A stretch of DNA of 17,713 nt. It comes from Eubacteriaceae bacterium UBA7485. Its GTDB lineage: Bacteria; Bacillota; Clostridia; Eubacteriales; Eubacteriaceae. The stretch lies in the NCBI GenBank assembly GCA_002478485.1, contig DLOL01000034.1:1-17713 (forward strand), given 5' to 3'. The position numbers and the translations under genes were made by a program. Below the pieces are notes generated by a model. It did no database searches. It saw nothing but the letters and a program-made list of their open reading frames with translations, and was not told the origin of the DNA. Of this stretch, positions 8,094 through 15,364 are shown piece by piece (position 1 is the first letter of the stretch; the number at the start of each line of letters is the position of its first letter).

Positions 8094-8669
8094 CTTTAAA
8101 AGACTTTTAATCTCATCTGTCGTCAGGTTATAGCCAACGACCTCTAGGGTTTTGGGGTCAACCGCAAGCACACCGGTATTGGCCAGGTAAAAATCATCAT
8201 TCCCGATCTTTCTGGAAAGAAAGCTCCCGAGCGCTGCGCCGTGCGAGACAATCAAAACCGGCTTGTCTCCGTATTCTTTTGCAATATCCTCTACTGCCTC
8301 GTTAACCCGCTTATACAGCTCGTCGGGGTCTTCAGCCCCTTCCCCGCGGTAATCTTTATAAAAATAATGGAGAGGCTTTTTTGGTTCTACCGGCATTTGT
8401 CTTCCGGAGAGTTCTCCAAAGTCGCGCTCCTGAAGCCTTTCATCCGTCTTGATCTCTCCGATTTCACATTCATTGGCGATCAGCCTTCCGGTCTGCTGCG
8501 CTCTTGTAAGCGGCGAGGTGATCAGAGCCGCTAGTTTCGTCCCGTTGAATGCTTCCTTAAGCATCTCTGCCTGAAGAATTCCGCTCGGGTTTAATGGAAT
8601 ATCCTCAACCCCCTGAACCCGGTGGGTTCTGTTCCAATTGGTCTGCCCATGTCTGACTAAAAAGATCAT
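8085..8669 (-). CDS. Histidine phosphatase family protein (phosphoglycerate mutase-like)
   Basis: The 194-residue protein is of the branch-1 histidine phosphatase superfamily, which transfers phosphate through a phospho-histidine. The catalytic set is visible: Arg6-His7 in LVRHGQTNWN, Arg56 in SPLTRAQQT, Glu81 in ERDFGELSGR, and His143 in VSHGAALG. Members include alpha-ribazole phosphatases, cofactor-dependent mutases and broad-range sugar phosphatases. The sequence does not decide among them, and no cobalamin genes are nearby to favour CobC. The start codon overlaps the stop of the upstream S41 protease gene as ATGA, so translation is probably coupled. A terminator closes the operon at its stop codon. 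The link to an envelope protease has no obvious functional reading. Confidence 0.88.
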   Translation of the reverse strand: MIFLVRHGQTNWNRTHRVQGVEDIPLNPSGILQAEMLKEAFNGTKLAALITSPLTRAQQTGRLIANECEIGEIKTDERLQERDFGELSGRQMPVEPKKPLHYFYKDYRGEGAEDPDELYKRVNEAVEDIAKEYGDKPVLIVSHGAALGSFLSRKIGNDDFYLANTGVLAVDPKTLEVVGYNLTTDEIKSLLKKS

Positions 8670-9961
8670 TGGCTTTGTCCTGTCACTTTTCCTTCCTGAC
8701 CGCTGTTTAAAACTTCAAGCGCCTTTTGCAGCTGCAAGTCTTCACTCAGGTCTTCCGCTCCGGTATAAAGGATATCTTTATCGGTTGATACGGCAATATC
8801 GGGCGTTACGCCTTTTTGATTGACCGGAACATCTTCTCCGACAAAGTATTCTTCTGTCGTCAGCTTAAATCCGGATCCGTCGGACAGTCCTGAATAGGAT
8901 TGCGCCACGCCTTTTCCATACGTGGTCTCACCGATGACCGTTCCGCCGAACTGCTGGATGTTTCCCGCAAGGAACTCTGAAGCGGAAGCGGAGTTTCCGT
9001 TAACCAACACGACAAACGGAAGATCGATCGCTTTTGAGTCGGAATCAAACGACTGGACCACGCCTCCGTTATCTTTTAAAGATCCGATTTCACCTTCAGG
9101 GAGCAGATAGTCTGCGATATCGACCGCAGTGTTCAATAGTCCTCCGCCGTTATAACGAAGATCTATAATCAAGGCTTTCACGCCCTCGCCTTCCAGGTTT
9201 TGAACGGCCTTTTCAAATTCATCAGTTGTTCCTTTTCCAAACTGCTGTAAAAAAATATATCCGATTCCGTCAATATTTCTCTCTGCGACCGTTTGCTGAT
9301 TAACTTCTCCTCTCGTAACGGTAAATTCCTGCTCTTCTCCGTCTCTGAGTACCGTTATCTTGACTTTGCTCCCGTCTTCACCGGTAATTTTGGAGAGGAG
9401 CTGCTCATATTCTTCGCCTGTGACATCCTCTCCGTCAATCTTGACGATTTCGTCTCCTTTTTGAAGTCCGGCCTGATCGGCAGGTCCGCCTTCGATCACA
9501 GATTCAATAACCGTATGGCCTGGGTCGGTCATGTTGAGATAGACCGCTATTCCGGTAAACGTGCCTTCAAGCTGGCTTTGCATGGCGGAGAATTCATTGG
9601 GGTCATAATAAACGGAGTATTTGTCGGACAGTGAATCAAACATGGCTTTAATCATGTTGTCCGACATCTCTTCCCGGTCGAAGTCCCGAAGATAGCTGTT
9701 TGATATATAGCTCTCAAGCATACCGATTTTTCTCAGAGAACTTGTAAACTCCCGATCTGCGTTTATAATGGTTACGGTGTTGGGAAGCGGCAGCAGTCCC
9801 GTTGCTCCGACAAGGTAGGCTGCAATGACAAGGAGCACCCAAAATGTGCGCGTGAGTCCTTTTCGATGTTTTTTGTAAAAAATTTTCAGCCGGTTTTCTT
9901 TCTTCCTTTCCTCAGGCCCCGTCTCCTGGGACGGCTGATGATTTTCTGGGTTTTCTTCCAT
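8666..9961 (-). CDS. Membrane-anchored S41 family (C-terminal processing) peptidase with PDZ domain
   Basis: A CtpA/CtpB-like protease of 431 residues. A charged cytoplasmic N-terminus (1-38) precedes one transmembrane helix (about 39-58), so the bulk lies outside the membrane. A PDZ domain spans about 130-205 (TFTGIAVYLN through GLQKGDEIVKIDGEDV), and the S41 catalytic domain follows. The catalytic Ser is Ser326 in NSASASEFLAG and the Lys is Lys350 in GETTYGKGVAQ, in the usual spacing. Such proteases trim or degrade envelope proteins, recognising C-termini through the PDZ domain; the substrate here is unknown. The ATG follows GGAAGGAAGAGAAAA. The gene starts 61 nt after the EFR1 gene, beyond a terminator that also seems to carry its promoter. 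It is followed, with a 4-nt overlap, by the histidine phosphatase. Confidence 0.93.
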   Translation of the reverse strand: MEENPENHQPSQETGPEERKKENRLKIFYKKHRKGLTRTFWVLLVIAAYLVGATGLLPLPNTVTIINADREFTSSLRKIGMLESYISNSYLRDFDREEMSDNMIKAMFDSLSDKYSVYYDPNEFSAMQSQLEGTFTGIAVYLNMTDPGHTVIESVIEGGPADQAGLQKGDEIVKIDGEDVTGEEYEQLLSKITGEDGSKVKITVLRDGEEQEFTVTRGEVNQQTVAERNIDGIGYIFLQQFGKGTTDEFEKAVQNLEGEGVKALIIDLRYNGGGLLNTAVDIADYLLPEGEIGSLKDNGGVVQSFDSDSKAIDLPFVVLVNGNSASASEFLAGNIQQFGGTVIGETTYGKGVAQSYSGLSDGSGFKLTTEEYFVGEDVPVNQKGVTPDIAVSTDKDILYTGAEDLSEDLQLQKALEVLNSGQEGKVTGQSQ

Positions 9962-9997
9962 TTTTCTCTTCCTTCCTGCTCAACATCCCATTTTAAC

Positions 9998-10026
9998 ATT
10001 AAAAGACCGGAGTCGCCTCCGGTCAA
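9998..10026 (-). promoter_or_regulatory. Promoter of the S41 protease operon, interleaved with a terminator
   Basis: On the minus strand TTGACC (10026-10021) and TTTAAT (10003-9998) are each one base off consensus and are separated by exactly 17 nt. The spacer is largely the terminator hairpin of the upstream EFR1 gene. Transcription would start near 9991, giving a leader of about 30 nt. The next upstream gene ends in the same bases. Confidence 0.5.
10001..10024 (-). terminator. Intrinsic terminator after the EFR1 ferredoxin gene
   Basis: A perfect 8-bp stem (GACCGGAG / CTCCGGTC, 10017-10024 and 10005-10012) with a 4-nt GCGA loop is followed on the minus strand by TTTTAATGTT. The stem includes the stop codon of the EFR1 gene. 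Confidence 0.8.
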
Positions 10027-10847
10027 AAGAACTCTTCGATATCTTTGCTGTTTTTAAATTCTTTCTCTTCCTCTTTCTCTTCCTTATTCGAGTAAAGACT
10101 GTATAAGTAGCGGGGATGCGGAGTGTGCCCCGCATAGGTAATGGCGCAGACCGGGCAGATTTCAAAACATCCCATGCAAAGTGAGCAGCGCTTCTTCACC
10201 CATTTTGGAATCGGTTTCTCGCCCTCCAGCTCAATGGTGTAGGTTGGGCAGATTTGCGCGCATTTTCCGCAGTGGATACACGAATCAAGCACCCCAAAAA
10301 GCCGGGTTTCAGACGCTCGCTCAAAAGGCGCCTTGTCAAGATCTGTTTCAAGATCAGATATCAGGTGCTCGTCCCGGTTGTGGTTTCCCGGAATTTTGTT
10401 TTTTATCATTGGTATGATCCGGTCCACCTGTTTCATCATTTCCTGAACCTGCGCTTCTAGATCCCCTTCAACCGGTCCTCCGGCTCTTTCCATCCCAGGG
10501 CTTTTTATGGCATAGGCAGCTGTGAGCTGAATTTCATCTCTTGATAAAATCTGGTTCAGCGCATCCTGCGCACCTCCTGTACGGTTTTTATACGAGAGGA
10601 CCACGTAGCTGTAATCATCAAAGAACAGATCAAACCCGATTTTATTGATGAATTCCTCCATGATGGAAGGAACACTGTCGTAGATAACCGGAAGCACAAA
10701 CCCGAGGGATTCCCCCTTTAACGAGAAAACGGGACTTCCCGGTTTTCTCATCACTTTCGTAATATCAACCAGGTTGTCCCCTGTTTTCTCTGCGATTCTC
10801 GTCGCAATGGCTCTGCAGTTTCCTTGTGGCGAAAAGTAAAAGATCAT
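10023..10847 (-). CDS. EFR1 family flavodoxin/ferredoxin protein
   Basis: A 274-residue two-part redox protein. The N-terminal half is flavodoxin-like and opens with MIFYFSPQGNCRAIA, the FMN phosphate-binding loop. The C-terminal part holds two 4Fe-4S clusters, with cysteines at 190, 193, 196, 200 (CIHCGKCAQICP) and 221, 224, 227, 231 (CSLCMGCFEICP). A lysine/glutamate-rich tail follows (about 255-266). This arrangement defines the EFR1 family found in anaerobic Firmicutes. The electron partner is unknown. I chose the ATG that overlaps the methyltransferase stop as ATGA. A start nine codons upstream is possible but would lie inside the methyltransferase gene and before the conserved N-terminus. 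Tight coupling to the methyltransferase suggests the two proteins work together; this is inference. Confidence 0.9.
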   Translation of the reverse strand: MIFYFSPQGNCRAIATRIAEKTGDNLVDITKVMRKPGSPVFSLKGESLGFVLPVIYDSVPSIMEEFINKIGFDLFFDDYSYVVLSYKNRTGGAQDALNQILSRDEIQLTAAYAIKSPGMERAGGPVEGDLEAQVQEMMKQVDRIIPMIKNKIPGNHNRDEHLISDLETDLDKAPFERASETRLFGVLDSCIHCGKCAQICPTYTIELEGEKPIPKWVKKRCSLCMGCFEICPVCAITYAGHTPHPRYLYSLYSNKEEKEEEKEFKNSKDIEEFF

Positions 10848-11749
10848 TTTTTCTTCCCGTAAGCGGCGATCCATCCCTTTTCTTCATCCGTTACGATGTT
10901 GATATCGGTCAGTCCCGCTTCTTCGTAAGCTTTCTTGAACTGTTCAGGCGTCCTCAGGCTTAAATTGAATTTTTCAACCACGCGCTGGTCAAAGTCTGAA
11001 AGTCCCTCATGCTGGTACATTTCAGCCCCGATGATCAATTCTCCTTCAGGCGCCATGACGCGGACAATGCCTTTGACATCTTCTTCAAAGTTCGGCCAGA
11101 AGAAATACGATTCGATGGAGATGACCAGACTAAACATGTTGTCTCCGTATGGAAGATCCGATACCGATCCTTCATGCAGTCTGATTCTTCCTTCGATGAC
11201 TTCTTCGCGGTTGAGTTCAAGAGCGGTTTCAACGGCTGTCTGGGAATAGTCAATTCCGTACACCGTTGCATCCGGATAGCGTTTTGAAAGATTCTGAAGG
11301 GCAGCGCCTCCGCCGAATCCGACATCAAGCACGTTGGATTTTTCAGGAAGATGACCGGCCATGTCAAGAACCCAGTCTGTCACTTCTTGATGCGAGCGGT
11401 TCATGCGCTCAATCATCTTCCTCCCCGACTCCCCCTCCGGTTTCCTCGGGTTTCCTTCAATATTTTCCCTCATCTGTTCATCAGCTGAGTTTTGCTGTTC
11501 AAATTCTCTTTGAAGTTTGGTGGAGAGTTGAGCGGCGTGAGCTTTTTCTTCTTCTGTCCATTCTTCTTCAGGCTTCATCGCATCGACAATTGTGATGTTT
11601 TCAAGATGTCCCCTCAAAGAGTGCTTAACCGCATCGACATATTCACGGTGAAGGCCTTTTCGTTCTTCCATTTCTTCATCCGTGATGGTGCCTTCCTTTT
11701 TCTTTTTTGCAAGTTCATTAATTCTTTTTACTTTGTCATCATCAATCAT
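10844..11749 (-). CDS. DUF896 (YnzC-like) domain fused to a class I SAM-dependent methyltransferase
   Basis: The 301-residue protein has two unrelated parts. Residues 1-57 resemble DUF896/YnzC (UPF0291) proteins, normally stand-alone and under 100 residues: a first helix with KVKRINELAKKKKEG, then TDEEMEERKGLHREYVDAV, then HLENITIVD. After a charged linker (about 58-90), residues 91-301 are a Rossmann methyltransferase with motif I VLDVGFGGGAALQNL (140-154), YGIDYS (164-169), the SDLPYGDNMFSLVIS region (197-211), and EGELIIGAE. The join is open with no stop. The internal ATG at codon 58 (11576-11578) has no ribosome binding site, while the chosen ATG follows AAGGAG by 8 nt. So this looks like a true fusion. 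It sits 15 nt after the PLP lyase gene and overlaps the EFR1 gene by 4 nt. The methyl acceptor is unknown. Confidence 0.88.
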   Translation of the reverse strand: MIDDDKVKRINELAKKKKEGTITDEEMEERKGLHREYVDAVKHSLRGHLENITIVDAMKPEEEWTEEEKAHAAQLSTKLQREFEQQNSADEQMRENIEGNPRKPEGESGRKMIERMNRSHQEVTDWVLDMAGHLPEKSNVLDVGFGGGAALQNLSKRYPDATVYGIDYSQTAVETALELNREEVIEGRIRLHEGSVSDLPYGDNMFSLVISIESYFFWPNFEEDVKGIVRVMAPEGELIIGAEMYQHEGLSDFDQRVVEKFNLSLRTPEQFKKAYEEAGLTDINIVTDEEKGWIAAYGKKK

Positions 11750-11764
11750 GATTGTGTCTCCTTA

Positions 11765-13075
11765 TCAAGATTCAAGCGCATGGGTGATCTTTTGCGGATC
11801 AAGTAACCCCGCATCAATCAGGCGCTGCACAGAGAGCATGAGTCCAAGCTTTCCGTGGGCATGGGTCAATCCTCCCTGGAAGTAAACAATGTAAGGCTCC
11901 CTCATCGGAGCGTCTGATGAGAGCTCAATGGATGAACCTTGTATAAAAGCGCCGGCAGCCATAATGACCTCATCCTGATAACCCGGCATCTCCCACGGCT
12001 CCGGCGTGACGAATGAATCAACCGGCGCCGCTTCCTGAATGGCCCTGCAAAAGACTTTTAAGGATTCCGGATCTTCAAGCTTCACACTCTCGATAATATC
12101 GCTTCTGTAAGCATCAGGCGCAGGACATACTTCATAACCAAGCATCTCATACACCTTTCCCGCAAGCACCGCGTTTTTGAGCGCTGCAGCCGTCACAGTC
12201 GGCGCAAGGAAGAATCCTTCAAGAAGCGTTCGGTTAAAATCAAGAGTTGCGCCCGTCTCCCCTGACACGCCAGGCGCTGCGAGCCTGCAGGCCGCCTGAT
12301 GAATCAAATCTTTTCTTCCCGCCACATATCCTCCGGTCGGTGTGATTCCGCCTCCTGGATTCTTAATCAGGCTTCCCGCCATCAGGTCCGCCCCGATGGA
12401 GACCGGCTCCCGGTTTTCAAGAAACTCACCGTAACAATTATCCACAAAAACAATGACGTCCGGTTTTTTCGCATGGGCTGCCGTCGCCGCTTTTTCAATT
12501 TCATCAAGCGTGAGGGCAGGTCTCCAGCCATATCCGGTGCTTCTCTGAAAATACACCATCTTGGTCTTATCGGTAATGTTTTCAATCATCCGCGGGATAT
12601 TAATCGTCCCGTCCGGATTGAGTTCATCCTCTTTATAGGTTACCCCGAACTCAAAAAGCGTACCATTGCCCGCCTCTTCGCCGTCTGCACCAATAAACGT
12701 GCGAACCGTCTCATAAGGAGGACCGGCCGGGCAATAAAGCTCGTCCCCCGGTCTCAGCACGCCGTAGAGCGCGAGGGATATCGCATGCGTCCCGGATGAG
12801 ATATGGGGTCTGACCAGCGCCGCTTCAGATCCAAATGTTTTCGCGAAAATCTTCTCTGCCGCCTCTCTTCCCGCATCGTCGTATCCGTATCCAGTCGCCG
12901 GCAGGAAATGACGTTCCGCAAGTCCGAACTCCTGCATGGAACGGATCACCTTAAAGGAGTTTTCTTCTGCAGTCCGGTCTATTGCACGAAACCGCTCCCC
13001 CAGTTTATCCTCAGCCTTCTCAAAAAGGTCGATCACTTCTTTGGAAATGCCGTATCGTTGATAGATATTATTCAT
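11765..13075 (-). CDS. Methionine gamma-lyase family protein (YnbB-like, 'aluminium resistance' family), PLP-dependent
   Basis: A fold-type I pyridoxal-phosphate enzyme of about 436 residues from the chosen start. The PLP lysine is in AGSLIKNPGGG (Lys238 from this start), with GGYVAGR just after. The aspartate pairing with the PLP ring lies in VIVFVDNCYGEF, and HISSGTHAIS is the family's substrate-binding segment. The family is related to Cys/Met metabolism enzymes, but its reaction is not well established. I chose the ATG giving MNNIYQRYG, 5 nt after GAGG (TGAGGTAAAG). The in-frame ATG ten codons upstream overlaps a TATAAT box and has a weaker site. Relatives in Firmicutes are often near miaA and mutL, which fits this window. 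It heads a three-gene operon with the DUF896-methyltransferase and EFR1 genes. Confidence 0.88.
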   Translation of the reverse strand: MNNIYQRYGISKEVIDLFEKAEDKLGERFRAIDRTAEENSFKVIRSMQEFGLAERHFLPATGYGYDDAGREAAEKIFAKTFGSEAALVRPHISSGTHAISLALYGVLRPGDELYCPAGPPYETVRTFIGADGEEAGNGTLFEFGVTYKEDELNPDGTINIPRMIENITDKTKMVYFQRSTGYGWRPALTLDEIEKAATAAHAKKPDVIVFVDNCYGEFLENREPVSIGADLMAGSLIKNPGGGITPTGGYVAGRKDLIHQAACRLAAPGVSGETGATLDFNRTLLEGFFLAPTVTAAALKNAVLAGKVYEMLGYEVCPAPDAYRSDIIESVKLEDPESLKVFCRAIQEAAPVDSFVTPEPWEMPGYQDEVIMAAGAFIQGSSIELSSDAPMREPYIVYFQGGLTHAHGKLGLMLSVQRLIDAGLLDPQKITHALES

Positions 13076-13103
13076 CTTTACCTCACTTAAGGATTCTTTT
13101 GCC

Positions 13104-13132
13104 ATTATACCTTTAGGCGAGGGTAATATCTC
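13104..13132 (-). promoter_or_regulatory. Possible promoter of the YnbB-EFR1 operon
   Basis: A perfect TATAAT lies at 13109-13104 on the minus strand, about 30 nt before the chosen start. The hexamer 17 nt upstream (GAGATA) matches TTGACA at only three positions, so support comes mainly from the -10 box and its position. Confidence 0.3.
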
Positions 13133-13172
13133 AGCGGGCTTGGCTTCTATATGTCATATGCTGATCGAATTG

Positions 13173-13186
13173 CATCATTGATGATG
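13173..13186. repeat. Short perfect inverted repeat upstream of the YnbB operon
   Basis: CATCAT-TG-ATGATG is a 6-bp perfect dyad about 100 nt upstream of the YnbB-like gene. It lies in the gap (13076-13292) between that gene and the flavodoxin remnant, where no other gene was seen. It may be an operator or chance. Confidence 0.25.
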
Positions 13187-13292
13187 ATATGGGGAGTCAA
13201 GGTTTTGTCTGTTAAAGCGAGCTTCAGCTTATCCATGAAACAAAAACTTTGCGATTGTACAGCTCAGAACATAAATATTCCATTCGCGTTAT

Positions 13293-13745
13293 CTATGACC
13301 GGGATAAAACTTTCCAGCAGATTTTCTCGATCCGTTTAACCTGCTTTTCTGTCAAACCAATCTTATTTTTATATAGGTCCCGTCAATTACAATCGTGCCC
13401 ATATTCTTAAAACCATTCCTCTTTAGGTTCGATTCAATCTGCTTTTTTACGTTTCTACAAAGTACAAGAGGCATGCCTTTGTCTTGAATAAGCATGCCCG
13501 GAATTCTCTTCTGGTACTGCCTGTGAGGTTTGAGTCCTTCACCCAGGGCAGGTCCACCGCCAAGCATCGGGTACAGGCATTCAAGTATGAGTTTAAACGT
13601 ACCACAAGTTTTAGAGCAGTAAACCGGACTTGAGAAGATCAAGAAATCACTGGATACAATCTCATCATAAAGAACTGACATATCATCCGGAAGAATACAT
13701 TTCTCTTTTCTTCTGCAGGCAAAGCCTCCTTTTTCCCAACAGCTG
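13293..13745 (-). pseudogene. Flavodoxin/NADPH-dependent FMN reductase remnant, N-terminus lost, C-terminal frameshift
   Basis: The middle of a flavodoxin-fold oxidoreductase is readable. A Cys-rich stretch (CWEKGGFACRRKEKC) leads into ILPDDMSVLYDEIVSSDFLIFSSPVYCSK, which matches the xDDM...I..SD.iIF.SPVY core of the family. The expected first 35-45 residues with the G-S-P-R FMN loop are missing: upstream of about 13745 the same frame gives unrelated sequence ending in a start-like ATG at 13810. Near the other end the frame stops at 13352 (IKIRLV). A shift of one base resumes a plausible family tail, GLTEKQVKRIEKICWKVLSRS, to a stop at 13293. Two independent lesions make it a pseudogene. It faces a TetR-like remnant read on the other strand. 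Confidence 0.7.
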
Positions 13746-13959
13746 GGATCAGATTTTTGATGAGCTTCAAAACATCCTTCCCCGTTACTATCGAAAACCA
13801 GAAATAACACCCAAAGCAGATATTCAACTCACTTTCATTGTGGGGGGGGGAATGATGGATGCAATGCAAAGCCTGCTTGAAAACAGAAAGTATTCTGAAG
13901 ATGAGATACGAAAGATTACTGCATCCTTAATTCTAAAGTTAAATTCCGCACATGATTAA
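13732..13959 (+). pseudogene. C-terminal fragment of a probable TetR/AcrR-type regulator
   Basis: The only plus-strand reading frame here that looks genuine. About 75 residues run from FPNSWDQIFDELQNILPRY to the stop, including LTFIVGGGMMDAMQSLLEN and SEDEIRKITASLILKL. That helix-GG-helix pattern resembles the ligand-domain end of TetR regulators. The DNA-binding N-terminus (about 120 residues) is absent; upstream of about 13740 this frame is antisense to the flavodoxin remnant. It converges on the MATE gene at a shared hairpin, as a real plus-strand gene would. A run of nine G bases (13842-13850) lies inside it. The family call is by pattern only and could be wrong; that it is a truncated gene end is more secure. 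Confidence 0.45.
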
Positions 13960-13975
13960 AATCCTGTTGTTATTT

Positions 13976-14021
13976 TTAATAAAAAAGAAGTTTGCGTCTG
14001 TAACGGTCTGCAAACTTCTTT
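13976..14021 (-). terminator. Intrinsic terminator after the MATE gene, possibly bidirectional
   Basis: A perfect 12-bp stem (AAAGAAGTTTGC, 13984-13995, with its complement at 14010-14021) encloses a 14-nt loop. On the minus strand a T-rich tail (TTTTATT) follows the MATE stop. On the plus strand the arm ends in CTTCTTTC, so it may also serve the convergent regulator fragment. Confidence 0.85.
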
Positions 14022-14035
14022 CATCGAATAACCTC

Positions 14036-15364
14036 TCATGTTTTTGGAAGATTCTTGGTGAACTGAATCATTTTATAAATCACGAATACAGCCACTATTA
14101 ATTCGGTAATCGGCATCGTAAACCAGATCATCTCACCGCCTGCAACCGCCGGAAGTAAATAGATCAGAATGCCGCTAATGACTGCGCCTCTTGAAACCGA
14201 CACAACAAACGAGGTTACGGGCTGCATCAGCGCCTGGAAATAATAAGTTGAGAAAATATTCAGCGGAAGCAAAAGAAAAGAAAGTCCGTAGCATTTCAAA
14301 ATATGCGGCGCTATTGCTGTAATATTTTCTGTCGGCGTCATAAAAATGCGTACAAAGGACATCGGTGCAAATTCGATCAGAACAGTCCAAACGATTCCGA
14401 ACACAGCTGCGGTAGCAAGCGCGTATTTCAGCGTGCTCCTTATCCGGTCACCCTGTCTTGCACCGAAGTTTGTTGAGACGATCGGTTGCGAAGCCTGTCC
14501 GATACTGTAAGCACAGCACTGCACAAAGGTGCTGATGTTGATAATGACACCGTAAACTGCAAGCGCGTCCGTCCCGAGATATTTCAGAATCTGGCGGTTG
14601 AAGAAAACAGTCAGAATACCCATTGCAACATCGATAAAGAAGGTTGAAAAGCCTGTAATGCAGATCTGCCTGAGAATAAAGAGAAGCTTTTGAGGCTTGA
14701 CAAACCGCAACGTGTTTCTTGCGCTCATAAAATGCGTCAGCATGACCAGAAGCGAGAGGACTGATCCAAGCACAGTTGCCAATCCCGCCCCGAAAATGCC
14801 CATATTAAGCGAGAACACAAAGAAATAATCCCCAAAAACATTCAGGACACCCCCGAAGAGAACCGCCTTGGTCGCAAGTGCCGGATTCCCGTCATTTCTG
14901 AGAAAGGCTGCAATCAACTGTACGAACAAAAAACTCGGAACTGCAAATTTGACCGGAAGGAGGTAACGCTGAGCAAGCGGGAGAAGTCCTTCATCCGCTC
15001 CGAAAAGCAAAAGAAGCTCCCGGTCAAAGAAAGCAACACCCACCCAGGAGAGCACAGCAAAGACGGCACCTCCAATCATTGCGGCCGTAAAGTACTCATT
15101 GGGTTTTTCCTTATTTGAGTCTGCTCTCCCTTTCATAGTGGAGAACAAGACGGATCCCCCGATTCCCATGAGAAGGCCGAGACTGTAGATAATGTTCCAA
15201 ATTGGTGCAACGACTGCAAGTGCTGCTGTTCCGTCCGGACCCTGGTACTGTCCGACCATTGCCATGTCCACCACGCCATAGATGGACGCGATCAGCGCGC
15301 TTCCGAACGCAGCTGCCAGATACTTAAAATACATCGGCCTGATTTTACTGGTTAAAAAATTCAT
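14036..15364 (-). CDS. MATE family multidrug/cation efflux transporter
   Basis: A 442-residue polytopic membrane protein with about 12 hydrophobic helices and few soluble stretches, the usual MATE length. Family features include the first helix with SIYGVVDMAMVGQYQG, the LGLLMGIGGSVLFS segment, and in the second half QCCAYSIGQASQPIVSTNFGARQGDRI, which matches the conserved G.GQA.QP...N.GA..  region. Such proteins export drugs or metabolites using an Na+ or H+ gradient; the substrate is unknown. The ATG follows AAGGAGGG by 5 nt, a strong site. It has its own near-consensus promoter, but a strong terminator lies between promoter and gene, so expression is probably conditional. It is a single-gene unit ending at a terminator. 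Confidence 0.92.
   Translation of the reverse strand: MNFLTSKIRPMYFKYLAAAFGSALIASIYGVVDMAMVGQYQGPDGTAALAVVAPIWNIIYSLGLLMGIGGSVLFSTMKGRADSNKEKPNEYFTAAMIGGAVFAVLSWVGVAFFDRELLLLFGADEGLLPLAQRYLLPVKFAVPSFLFVQLIAAFLRNDGNPALATKAVLFGGVLNVFGDYFFVFSLNMGIFGAGLATVLGSVLSLLVMLTHFMSARNTLRFVKPQKLLFILRQICITGFSTFFIDVAMGILTVFFNRQILKYLGTDALAVYGVIINISTFVQCCAYSIGQASQPIVSTNFGARQGDRIRSTLKYALATAAVFGIVWTVLIEFAPMSFVRIFMTPTENITAIAPHILKCYGLSFLLLPLNIFSTYYFQALMQPVTSFVVSVSRGAVISGILIYLLPAVAGGEMIWFTMPITELIVAVFVIYKMIQFTKNLPKT

Noticed and set aside
12299..12799. 166-codon open frame on the plus strand
   Set aside because: It is antisense to the YnbB-like gene, which has clear family motifs; the translation resembles no protein and there is no ribosome binding site.
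13151..13339. 62-codon plus-strand frame upstream of the YnbB operon
   Set aside because: No ribosome binding site or recognisable domain, and its end overlaps the frameshifted flavodoxin tail on the other strand.
13746..13810. Intact flavodoxin gene starting at 13810
   Set aside because: The first 20-odd residues of that frame do not look like a flavodoxin N-terminus and are antisense to the regulator fragment; the FMN-binding loop is missing.
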